A stretch of DNA of 64,000 bases from positions 18,942,743 through 19,006,742 of the forward strand of contig NC_019868.2 in assembly GCF_002234675.1 (NCBI RefSeq), in the 5' to 3' direction. The position numbers and the translations under genes are program-made. The notes below the pieces were generated by a model, which was given only the letters and a program-made list of their open reading frames with translations, did no database searches and was not told where the DNA came from. Below, one piece after another: positions 45,374-56,900 of the stretch (the stretch's first letter is position 1; each line of letters starts with the position of its first letter). The stretch comes from Oryzias latipes (taxonomy: Eukaryota; Chordata; Actinopteri; Beloniformes; Adrianichthyidae).

Positions 45374-47017
45374 CTGTTAAAAAATAAGATTGAAAAAAAT
45401 GAGTTAAGGCCTTCTTTTCATTTATGACAATTTGTCACAGGAAATGTAAAGTCCATGCACTATTTTCAGTTAAAGGCATTCATCAGCATACAGGAAAATA
45501 ATTAATAGCTTTGTAGGGTGTAATCCCCAAAGGAGATTTAATGAATGGACGAAAAAGGGGGAACAGACCCCCACTAAGGATATTGATCCAAGAGGAAGGC
45601 TGACAGTGAGTGAGAAGTTGCCTTTTGTTAGGCTAGAACAAAGAGGTGCGGGGAGGAAGCTATTCAGGCACAGCCAGTCTATCCACTGGAGAACTAATTC
45701 AGGGCTGCTGCCCCCATTTCATTAAATAAGAAAAAAAAAGATGTGTGTGGGGCGGGAGGTCTCCTTCTCAATGGTGATAACGTAACCACTATTGTGATGG
45801 AGCAGGGAGGCTGTCCCAAGACAGCTGGTCGGTTTTGGAGGGAACTTTTTTCAAAATTTAAATCCAGGACTCAAAAGAGAGAAACAGGAAGAGGGGGGTT
45901 GGGCGCTATGGTTGCTTTTCATCAACGGCCGCCTGAGCAGCAGCTGTGACGGGCTGGCGGAGGGACATGTGTACTCACCGATGAACTCGATCGCCTCGTT
46001 GAACCACGAGCTGATATCGGCTTTGTAGTTATCCTCGACGGGGATGCTCTTGTAGAGGAAGGAGTCCTCAAAGTGGTTGGGACAGTTGGCAGACACATTG
46101 ATAAGGGCGGTGATCCCCAGCATCTCCAGCATGTCTTTTCTGGAGGCATGGTAAGCGCTGCCAAGGTACAGGAATGGGAGGATCTCCACGGGACCCCCCT
46201 AAACAGAAATGAAAATAAACCCTTCAGTCACTTCTAATAAAACCTAACAGAAAGTCAGGAAAAAAAAGTGGGATGAGCAGGAGCAAAATAGTTCAAAATA
46301 AAACACAAACCTGGTCATATAGAGGTGTATTGCATGGACTGTAGCTTGCACTGTCTGGGTTTCTGGAGCTCAAAGGTAAGCTAAGTCCTTGTGGAGGAGA
46401 AGACTTGGTACACATGTCTGGGTACTCCGTAGAAAAGGCATCAAATCCACCTTAAAAAAGACATGAAAGCAGGTCAGATTACAACTATATTTGAGATCAT
46501 TTCTATAAAGAGGATAACAACTGCCTTCCTGTGGGGCTTTTTTAACTTTAGCACCAGCTGGTATGGTGACAGCTGTGGCCCACATTTGTCGCCCCCTTGT
46601 TAACAGCAAATCATAGGTGTCAAAGTATTTTAAAGCCCTTTTCTTACCTTTGAGGATATAAACATTGGCTCCGCAGGGGTCACGGCACAGAGCTGTAACA
46701 GCAAGCATCAGAGTCCCGTCTTTTTTCACCTGGCCCAAGTCCAAACTCCGGTCGTCCAGCAGAACCACGGACTTGTAGTCCCCGGACAGCAGCCGGTTCC
46801 GTGTGTCCTCGTTTGGGACGATGTGCTCGAGGCCCAGGCCGCCCCTGGCCCTCCGTCTCACTATCGTGCTGAAGCGAACGTTGCTGGAGCCCGAGATGTG
46901 CGACGAGTTAAAGGAAAGAAATGAGCGGCAGTCCAGCACCAGGCAGTCCGGGACGTCTCTGTCCAACAGAGCGCGGAGGGACGCGGAGTCGACGGTTAGA
47001 ACCTCCATTATGACCAT
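45018..47017 (-). CDS. dusp1: dusp1, dual-specificity MAP-kinase phosphatase 1
   Basis: Four exons give 1086 nt and 361 residues (human 367). All junctions are GT/AG with matching phases. The N-terminal rhodanese-like domain has LDCRSFLSFNSSHISGSSNV and the kinase-docking basic motif RRRARG at residues 54-59. The catalytic domain runs from VEILPFLYLGSAYHASRKDM, with VEDNYKADISSWFNEAIEFI, to the signature VHCQAGISRSAT, with nucleophile C257 and R263. It ends ITTSPSC as in mammals. The family dephosphorylates Thr and Tyr of ERK, p38 and JNK in the nucleus and is an immediate-early gene. NVRFSTIVRRR and the C-terminus pick dusp1 over dusp4, dusp5 and dusp2. ATG 47017 is chosen; Met4 is an alternative. 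Confidence 0.97.
45979..46198 (-). CDS. dusp1: dusp1 exon 3, first half of catalytic domain
   Basis: Residues 171-243. GGPVEILPFLYLGSAYHASR opens it, then ALINVSANCPNHFEDS and the general-acid loop VEDNYKADISSWF. It ends in phase 1. Confidence 0.96.
46311..46450 (-). CDS. dusp1: dusp1 exon 2, interdomain linker
   Basis: Residues 124-170. GGFDAFSTEYPDMCTKSSPP then GLSLPLSSRNPDSAS and CNTPLYDQ, closely matching the human linker. It ends in phase 0. Confidence 0.93.
46648..47017 (-). CDS. dusp1: dusp1 exon 1, rhodanese/docking domain
   Basis: Residues 1-123 plus one base. MVIMEVLTVDSASLRALLDR starts it, and CRDPCGANVYILKG spans its donor (GTAAGA). It contains the docking arginines R54-R56. Confidence 0.96.
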
Positions 47018-47317
47018 AGTAGAACAGCGGGTTAAATCCAAATACGTAAAGCTTCGACGGAAGGAAATGTCTCACAACAAGACGTTTACTTTACAGCTTT
47101 TTTTCTCCGACAGCTACGGTGACCTGAAACCTTTGAGCTGTAAGCTTTTGTAAAAAAAAAATAATAATAAAATAGAATAAAGGACTTGGTTAGTCAGTTC
47201 CTATGCTATAGTAAATCCAGTAGTTGTGGTCCTTTTTTTTTCTTTTCAAAGAAAAAGTTGTAACAATTAGGTCAACAGCAAGTACCTTCTCTTAATGCGC
47301 GCGTGGACTCGCTGCTC

Positions 47318-47384
47318 TATATATAAGAGCATTGACGTAAGGGCTCCACCCCCTTTGGCTCAGCGCCACAGGCGCAGACGTCAT
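47318..47384 (-). promoter_or_regulatory. dusp1: dusp1 core promoter: TATA box and two CRE-like sites
   Basis: A TATATATAA-type box lies at 47318-47326, about 300 bases before the ATG. Just upstream in the transcription direction are TTACGTCA (47340-47333) and TGACGTCT (47383-47376). Mammalian DUSP1 also has a TATA-proximal pair of CREs that mediate rapid induction, so this layout is conserved. Confidence 0.7.
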
Positions 47385-47399
47385 TGTGTTCATTCAGCA

Positions 47400-50300
47400 C
47401 ACAACAAGGGCTCGCGCACATGCGGGACGATTCGACGCGCGCGTACTGCACGTACGCCGGCGCGCGGAGCATCCCTCTCACACGGACTTAAAATATGTAA
47501 ATATTTACAAAATACAAGTCTGTTTACGTCCTTATTTCTCAAATTTAACAATGTGAGGAGAAACTTTTAATTTCCCGTTTAACCTGTTTTAACAACATGA
47601 TTAGTATTTATTCACGGAAGCGATTTTTCAATTTAAATTTGTGTCCTTATACCTTTAAAAAATACACATTTTCAACATTTGGTATGAGATTGCTTTTTCT
47701 TAAAGAACAATTAAATAAACAGATAGATGAATTAAATAGATTATCATTGTCAAATGTGATGTGATTTTCACATTTACCTCACTAACCTTAACTCTTGACA
47801 GTGACCTAATATTGGTTTTACTGGAACATACCATTTACTCATAATTGGGTGGGTTTCTGATGAATAAAAAACGTTACTCATCAATTTTTATTTTTTACAG
47901 TTTAGCCATTGATGAAAGCTTAATGCTGACAAAAAAACACAAATGTAGTTCATTTAAATTTTATATTGAAAATAAAATTTTGGAACGTCCTTTTTTTATG
48001 TCTTATTTTTATTTGGAAGGTTCCAGACCTCATATGGCTACCTAAATCTACATTTATTGAAATTAATTTATTGCCACAATATTTATGTATTTTATTTTAT
48101 TGCTAAAAATTACTCATTTTAATTTATTAAAGAAATGTAGCTTGTTTTGTTTGATTTTTGAGGATTTATTGTTGCATCATAACATATAAAACTTCACTTT
48201 TGAGTTTTAGCTCTAGTAATAATAAACTAAACTGATTTGACTGTCTTTTAATCATTCATTAGACATGCTCAAGCTGTTACTCAGTAGTTGACTTGTTATT
48301 TCACTAGTTACTTTTTTGTTCTTCAGAAAATGTTTAGCTGACCTTTTTTAAACTTTAACTTTCGTAATACTATTGAAAGTAACATTACTCAAACTTGAAA
48401 ACTGTTTTTTTTGACTTGCTTCTAATTAATCCTTCCTGTTTTTTTGTCTTTGCCTAAATGTTATTATATAAAAGAAAATTAGGAATTTACAGAAATTTCC
48501 ATGAGGTGGCCGTTTAATTAGATTCCTATTTTGCCCCTCTAACTAAGAGTTGACAAATAACAACATAATAAGTAAATACTTGCCATGGATGTCATAAAAG
48601 TTTATACTTTGTTTTTATTGGTCAAGGTACATAGTGTTCAATGCTCCGAGAGCAAAGGCTAACCATAAAAGTTAATCACTGTATAGAAATCTGAAGTCCA
48701 GTAAATTTCCACACGCTGAGAAATGATACAGGGATTTACCAGAAAAATAGCAGGTGGAGGTCTTATAACTATAGGTTTTGCTATTGATGACTAAAAAATA
48801 TGATGACAGGAACACAAAAACCCTATTTCTCTTTCCTCCACTGTTGGGCTAAGGGGAAAAAAAAGCTATACACAGTTGAAGTCGCACTGGGAAACACTTT
48901 TCATTTGTTGGTGTGGCTTGCTGACTCAGACTGCATTAACCTGACTCATAACACGGAAGTGAGATGATCTTTATTATTGGAATAAGTGCATCTGCTGGCA
49001 GCATGGTTGTGTCAAAGCCTTTGTGTCTTGAAACCAAATCCCCACATGCTGATGGTGATTTGTTGTGAAACAAATCTGGAAGTGTTGCGACACAGAGTTA
49101 CAGTTGTGTTAGTAGAAGCTAAACAAATTGCTCTTCACAGTGTCCTTGAAGCTCATATTAAATATGTAGCCATGTCATTTTTCAGGTTATATTAATCTCC
49201 TAAATCAGATTGTGACATCACAATCAATTTACTGTGATCTAACCAAAGTGGAATCTATCAAGTCAAAGAAAATGGGACGTGTTCTAAACTCTCTGAATAC
49301 GGCCAATGGCTCTAAGAGACGAAGAGGGGGGAATCTTGAAAGACAGAAACTTAACAAATCCCAACAGAGTTTTAAAATCTCAGTTTGACCTTACACCATC
49401 ACGCGATGAGTCAACGGTGAGGCACAAACCACAAAGCAAGAATGTTTCAAACTACAGCGGAGGAGGGTCAAACTTGTGCTGAAGACAGTCTGTACCTAAA
49501 CAGTTTTTTTTTCCTGTTTTCCCTCAAGTCATGAAGAAAAAAGATTTGGAATTAAGCAACAGAAGAACACTAATGGTTTTTGACAACACAGAACAACATT
49601 AAGGTCTTTATGTTTTCTAAATTTAATTATCTTTTATTTATTTACAGTTTCTGCCTCTAGTTTTATGTACATTATATTTTTTTAATAAAAAGTTTAATCT
49701 GGCCAAACTTTAAAAAAACATTTGTGTGGAAATGATGACTAACAGAAACCAAAATGTACATTTCTTTGATAAAAGGGGAACCTTTTTATGGAGTAACAAC
49801 ATAAGCTATTGCAAAGTAATAAAACAAAGTGTGTTTCTGTTCTGAAACACCATAGATACTGAGCACTGAAAACACATCTTGAGCTGTTGTGATGTATTTG
49901 TTTTCAATACTTTTGACATAAAAGTACTACCCAAATCCAGAAAGGGAAGTGAAATAAAGGATGAAAGAGAGGTATTTCCTCCAGTCCAATTTCTGCTGTC
50001 ACTTGCTGTCAGCCCTGTCTGTTTACTGTCATTGTCTCTATGGGCAACAAGGGAACCACACAGGAAAAACACAGGACATGTCCTCATCATCTAATGTCCT
50101 AGCCACAAAATTTAGTGAAACATCCTTTGCTTCCATATCATGTGTTTGTGGGGATAGTAAAAAAACAGTAAGGCAAGTGGTGTATTTTCTGTTCTTGGTT
50201 GTGGCATTTGGAGAATTCCTGATTTTTAAATTTTGCTTACATGGAGGAGGCAGGAAAAAAAGTTGTTTAGTCTATTGGCTTTGCCTTTATATATATATAT

Positions 50301-50780
50301 AAAAATATTCATGCTATAAATATATTATAGTTGTTTGGGAATATTATAGGTAGCAATTCTTGGGGCACATTCTTTTAAATAAATCTTCATGTACTTTGTC
50401 AAATTTGTTTTTACTTAAAAAATATTTTAACTATTTATCATATACATTCTGAAAGCTCATTGCTTTTTCTGTCTGTTCAATGTAATTTTATTGTGGTCAA
50501 TTGTTTTTTTTTGCATAAATTTAATTTTTGAGCTATATGGGTGCCTTATGTATGTAGGTGAATTTGTGTTTTGCTTTGGTGGCAGTTTTTGTTACCAGTT
50601 GTGATTCGGTGCTTACTTTGCTGTTTCAGTCATGTTCTTTCACTACTCTTTTTCTGAATCATGTACTGTACAGCAACTTTAAAAATAACACCTTAAAAAC
50701 TAAAACAGCAAAAACATTTTTAAAAATCCACGCGGAAGTTACTTCAGCCGCCGTGGAGGAAGTAGAATCCCCACAGACAG
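47400..50780. other. Intergenic stretch between divergent dusp1 and ergic1
   Basis: It is AT-rich apart from the CpG-rich first 90 bases next to the dusp1 promoter. No exon, RNA gene or named repeat is seen. Confidence 0.5.
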
Positions 50781-50794
50781 GAAGTTCCTGTCAG

Positions 50795-50831
50795 CCAATC
50801 AGAATCTGCAAAGCGTACTAAGCTGACGTCA
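50795..50831 (+). promoter_or_regulatory. ergic1: ergic1 promoter: CCAAT box and perfect CRE palindrome
   Basis: CCAAT at 50795-50799 in CAGCCAATCAGAA and TGACGTCA at 50824-50831 lie 95-130 bases before the ATG. TGACGTCA binds CREB/ATF-type bZIP factors. No full ERSE (CCAAT-N9-CCACG) is present. Confidence 0.6.
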
Positions 50832-50925
50832 ACCCGGTACCCATAAACACCCGGTAGCATCAAGAAACACTGTCCGTTTTCTGTATTTTTTCCCCCTAAA
50901 AACTCCCGTTAAACGAGCATAAATC

Positions 50926-50945
50926 ATGCCTTTCGATGTTAGAAG
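50926..50945 (+). CDS. ergic1: ergic1 exon 1
   Basis: Residues 1-6 and two bases (MPFDVR), ending at AGAAG/GTGAGT. It is a 20-base coding exon, as short as in other vertebrates. Confidence 0.92.
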
Positions 50946-53900
50946 GTGAGTACGAGGTTTACGTTTGTTTAGGTATGAAAAAGACGGCGCATTGACGGTT
51001 TGCCGCTTTCTGTGAGCTGAGACATGAAATGCCAGTTTTTGCACAGCAGCCTCCACAAGAGTTGGTTAAAGTTGTAATTGCTTTCCAATTAGCCAGAATA
51101 AGCTACTATTGTCATACGGGGCGTGGGTTCTTTGACCAAAACAGTCTCCAAGGAGTTTTTTTTATTTCACATGCACTAGTTTCCTCACCAGAGTTAATTT
51201 TGCATGACGTGGTGGTGGTGTGGAGCGGTGATTCCAGTAACTCAAGGAAGGAGAAGTTAGCATCACAAAAACTCCAGTGTTGACATCTTTTCGTTGCACA
51301 AAAGGAAAGCAGTCTCTGTCTAGGGTTGTTGAACAAACAATAGCCACAAATAAACATTTAAACTGTAGGAAATTCAAACCATTTAAATAGATAATGCGAA
51401 ACGTGAGTACCACATGGAAGTAAGTGCTATCCGTCTTGGACACACCTTAAGAAAATAAAAGACCGGATGTTTATACTTTCCACATTGTTTTGAATCCTGT
51501 TAATGCTCTTAAGACAATAAAACCTGAAATTTTGTCATGCTTACTAGTTAAAATCTGTTATTTTGGCTATAAATATTTAAAATTGTTAATATTTAGATTA
51601 CCTATGTAAAAAATGTGTACAGATGAAAGAACATTATTCAATAACTTCACAGTGACAGCTTTTTTCAGTCTTTTTTAAATTTATCTGGTCATAGTTGTTT
51701 CTTTAAATCAATCTACAGCTCAGGGTGTTGCATAGTTTTTGCTATGACCTCTACACTTGCGCTAACTCCTGTGACTGCAGGTCATGGTGTGGTCATGTTG
51801 CCCTCTGATGCCTCATCAGTTCCCTGAACCATTACAACAGCTGGAAACAGTTCTGTTGACCAATTTGGTTGGTTCAAGGTGTTGTCAGTTGAGAAAAATC
51901 CTGCTGTTAGTCATCAATGTGAGAATGTCTGACATGGATTTCACTATATGGATGGATTTTGTGCATCATAAGACGCATGTCTGTCAAGTTTCGATTCAGA
52001 ATGTTTAACAGAAACACTTGTAGTTATCCCTTTTTTCAAAACAAACTAATAAATTCAATGAACGCTAATCTTTATCTTTGTGTTTGTTATGAGGTGGTTT
52101 AATGTGATGCCTGCTTTAATATTAAAGAAGGAATTAATATTGGGTAGATTTTTAATGGATATAATACTTCAGTCTTTGACAACAATTAAGGAAAAAGTTA
52201 AGAATTTTTCATTTAAAGCTATGCAGAGGCAAACATAACTGCATTTTGGCTTTTCACTTGCATTAAATAGATGGTAATTGTTGTCAGCAGATTGAGTCTA
52301 AAAGAACAAAGATCATTTTAAGGGGTTTAAGCAAGGTATAGGATTATTTAAGGTGGAGTTTTTTGTACTGCTTTTGTTGCTCTTATTCTTTGAAACTTCA
52401 GATACCATGATAAATGAAAGCTCTGGTGCGTCTCCATCAGCGGAGCTAACGTGCTAAAGTCTGTTGGATACAATGGAAATGCTCTTTCCTGCTGTCAGTC
52501 GGCTGATTCTAAAATGTTGGAGTTTTATTTGCAAACACAGTGGTACCAGTTTGGGCTGTTTCTGAAAAGCAAATGTATACAGATCTGGTGCAACTGTTGC
52601 ATGTAAGAGGAGCATGGTCTTTTGGTAGTTCAACAGGAAATGGTCTTATCCTAAAAGCTGTGATCTTGGTGCAAAGTACTTTTTCACATGAACGTCACTG
52701 TTTGGCCACTCAGCTTCAAAGATGATACAGTAGGTGCTAATCTCGCCTCCCAATGGAAGAGGGTCAAAACCTCTTTAAGTCCAATAAACCTCATTTAAAA
52801 GTCTTACACCTTCTGCAAACATTAGTTTAAAAAATTCTTTTAAAAGGGCAGAATCCCAAACTATGTACTAAAGGGGTTATAGCAGAGCTGAAAATGTCTT
52901 TATAGTTGGATGTTTATTTCATAAAGTTCAAGTGTTTATTTTATGTTTTAAATTGCAATGTTTTTTTCATCACACATTTAAAGTCTATAAAATAATATTT
53001 ACAGCTCTTAAAATGTTCTGTTACTCTAAAAAGTAGTTAATTACGTGTCGATTTTCATCTATATAGCCTTGCTTTTACATGGTTAAATGGTGAAACAGTT
53101 TGTTCTGTGGTGTCTATTTATAAAGGTCACATCATTCGAAATGACTCAACTGCTAAACCCAGAAGAAACGAGTTAATGATAAGAAGACTTTCCACCTCAG
53201 GTTTAATTAAACCTCTCTGACTATGTCATTTATTGACACAGGAAGTCTTGGTTTGAGCCAAACAGATGATCCACTGTGTGCAAGTTGCTGACTAGATGGG
53301 GGTGATTGCAGCGTTCTGGTTAGGCGTTTTTGACAGTCAAAGCGATCGTGCCGGTAATCTTGACGTGCTGCAGCGCCGTGTCTGACGCTTGTTGTGTACC
53401 CTCAGAGCAGGTGATGCTTACAGGTCATGATGCCTGATTCTTATCTGTCCGTCTCGTGTGGTATTGGAAGCAATATGTTGAAAAGATGAAGTGCTGACGG
53501 TGACTCATCTCGAGATTCAGTTTGTTTGGTAAGACCTTTCCTTGAATAAAACGAGTGCTTTCATCTGGCTGTGTTAAGAACAACCTGTCCTTGCCACAGA
53601 CATAACAAGTGGGAACACAGAACCTGAGCACTGACATGTCACGGAGAGAAATGGTTTGACTGTAATTCAGGAAATAATGACCCTAAGGGAGAGGTTAATA
53701 CTCAGCGTTTTCACACATTTATTGCTTTTATCGCCATTTTAAAGCGTTAACAGTATCGCTCATGAATTCTATTGTTATTTTTGGTACATGATAAACTGAT
53801 GACAAATTCATGCAATCAAGTTGGCTGCAGTTTGTTCAGCTGGGTTTAGTTTCCTCCGACTGAGTGAGGGAATGATGGGAAATATCTTTTAACTAACAGC

Positions 53901-56900
53901 TGATTTACATTTGGGTTTTGTGCAAAATGCGTCTTACTTTAAAGACAAAAAAGGCTTGCTCATAAATCACGCTTTAGTTTAATGACCTATTAGATGATTT
54001 ATCAAACCTTCTGATTAGTAGATGCAAGTCTCCACATGTCATAAATTTATGAGGTTATTGCTGCTGCTTTGTTTTCTTTGATAGCTGCAAAATGTTTACG
54101 TACAAATTATTTTAAAAAATGTGTAAAAAAGTGGGTGTTTGCTCATATAATGGCTTGTTAGATAACCTTATTATCAAAAATCAAAAAGCTGCTTTGCTTA
54201 AATCACCTTGATTTCTTGTGTTATGTTGAATTATGTCAACAGTAAAGCTATTTACAGTGAGACTATTCCTTATGTCTGTTTTGAGTTGAACTGTTCTCTA
54301 CTGCAGTTGTTTGTCCTCTTGCGATGGCTTCCTAACACAAACATAGTATTTGCAGCAGACGCTCCAGTCAAGATTAGACAGTTTTCAGGGACGTCCTGGG
54401 ATATTTCAGCAGAACAATGCAAACCACATTCTGCACGTTTCCCACCCATGACTGTGGAACAACAACATTGACTTTCTGCAATCCTAAGCCTGTCCACAAA
54501 TGAGAAAACGTGAAGTATCTCAAAAAAAGAAGAAAAGATTCTAACTTACCAGAAAATCCATTAAGAGATGTAAAATATTATCCATAGAACTTATGTAGAG
54601 TTTTGGGGAATTAAACAACATAAATAAAGCTTTTTGTGACGTTTTTTAGGCTTGCAGGGAGCCATGTTAGCTTATCTAAGATATTTTAAATTTTCTTAAG
54701 TGCAAATAATCTATTTACACTGTTTTTTTGTTTACGGTGAAACAGTAAAGTTTTAATATTGATACTAGAACACGTGTTCATCAGCAGCATACATCTTTAT
54801 TTTTAGCTCAATCTCTTTGTTATAATGTTGAAAAACATCACATTGTTGTCTCCAATAAGAGTGGTATTGGGTTTATTTTGAAATACAAATATTTAGTGGT
54901 GTAGCACCTCAAAGAAGAAAATGAACTCTCAATTTTTTTGTCTTTATTTTAATCACTCTGGCTTTTATTTTTCATTTTTGTCTTGTCTTTTTTTTCCAAC
55001 TTAATCCTAATTAAATGGATGTTATTTTTAAATCTTAGCTTTAAAGTTATTTTTACATGGTTATACAAATGTTTTATGCAAATGTATAACACACTGGAAG
55101 TGATTCCAGTTGAATGATTGACATAAAGCCAACTTTTTTGCTTCTTTTTAGGTTGCCAGATCTTAAAATAGCTTTTTTTTCAGTATCATAGGAGTTTAGT
55201 GAAACACACAAACCAACAGAAAGACATTAGATTTCCCTATAAATCCTTGTGTGTGTGTGCGCGCGTGCGTGTGTGTATGAAGAAATGTGCAGATTTGGCT
55301 GAATGTGGGCGTTTGGATTTCACCACTGATAGTTCACCCAAAGTATGGTAAATGATGAAAATTTGAGGGTAAAACCGAATAGCGTGGTAGGTCTCCTTTA
55401 TGTGAGAGTTGCATTGCTTTTCACCCCTTCCTTGTTTTTAGGTCGAAATGTAATAAAACTGATACTCGTATGGACACTAGCTGGTATAGACCAGCGCCTC
55501 TCAGTGCTTATGGTCAACCTCACCTCTGTATTGTCTGTTCTTCACTCCTGTACTGACAGCGATCTAAAGACAATAGAAAAATAGTTTACAGAACTGTAGA
55601 ATCCAGCACTTTCTGATGTAGATCAAAAAGGGAAACGGGATTTAGAGTTCGAGGAGGCGCAGTGCGGTCTGGGGTGGACAGGAAGCCCAGCATCCCGCTT
55701 CCTGCCCCCCCACCCTCTATTGCATCAACTGTGATTATTTCTGGAGATGTTTTCAGTGGATGAATTATGTGGAGATCCGAGTGTGTCACAGCTGGAGTGG
55801 AGCGTTAAAGTTTTCACTACCCAAAAAGGACAAACGCAAGAGCTCCTGAATGTGAATCGTTTCTGTGTTGAGCAGCACTTTTTTTGTGTGTGTGTGTTTC
55901 TCCTTAATATGCCCAGATTTCACAGAAGATCCGAATGTACCAGGTGGAAGTAATTATGGTCCTAAAACAAACCAGCAAAGCATTATTTTTCTAGCTGTAA
56001 ATACGTAGACTGTGTTTTTGGGGACAGGTCATAAATTAAAAGCACACATGCAGAGGAAAGAGGTGTAACTCTCCAAAGTAAGTGTCTGCTTCTGAGATGT
56101 GTGATGGCCGAGGTCCAGAGCTAACATTCCAGCTCTCTGGTATACTGTGGAGCATAATAAGTACAGAATGTGCTACTTTTCTCAGCACATAGTGTTCGCA
56201 TTGCCTCTCTTTTTCTCTCACTCCCTTTTCCTTTTTGTTGGCCCCCCCCCCCCTTGTCTCCTCTCAGATTGGACATCTACAGGAAAGTGCCCAAAGATCT
56301 CACCCAGCCAACATACACAGGAGCTTTCAGTGAGTCGCTCTTCCAGGTTTTTGATGTTGTTCTTCTTCCTGTGTTGGAATCTTCAATCGGTAAACGTCTC
56401 ATGTCAATTAACCTGTGGTGTCAAAGAGTGATTGCCTTCATCGTGAACTTTTGTTTTCTTTCTATGCATTTTTGTCACCTTAAAATTTTTCATATTTAAA
56501 AAATACCCCCCCCCCCCCCCCCCCCCCCCGCTGTAAAAATATGTTATCTATTACAAAGAAATAAAGGTAATTTAGAGATCCAAAAACGGCATAAATGCTC
56601 GTTATAGGTCTTAGTTTTTGCCAGAAAATGTCTTGATGATCTTCAAGACTTCTGGGAAAACACTGTGGGCTGAAGAGTCTAAAGTTTTGCTTATTGGAAG
56701 CTTTATGTGGTATTAGATCTGCACAAAAGTACCTTAGCCTTTCATAAAACGAACATAACGCCAACAGCAGAACATGGGGGTGCTGGCATAATGATGAGTG
56801 ACTGTTTTTGATGCTTGAGGAAAAAGGCTTGCTGTATTGCTGTTGTTAAATGATATTGAATTTTGTTGTCTACCAAAAAAATTCTAAAGGACAATGTCCT

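Noticed and set aside
46803-47153. 116-codon plus-strand frame over dusp1 exon 1
   Set aside because: It is the antisense shadow of the coding exon.
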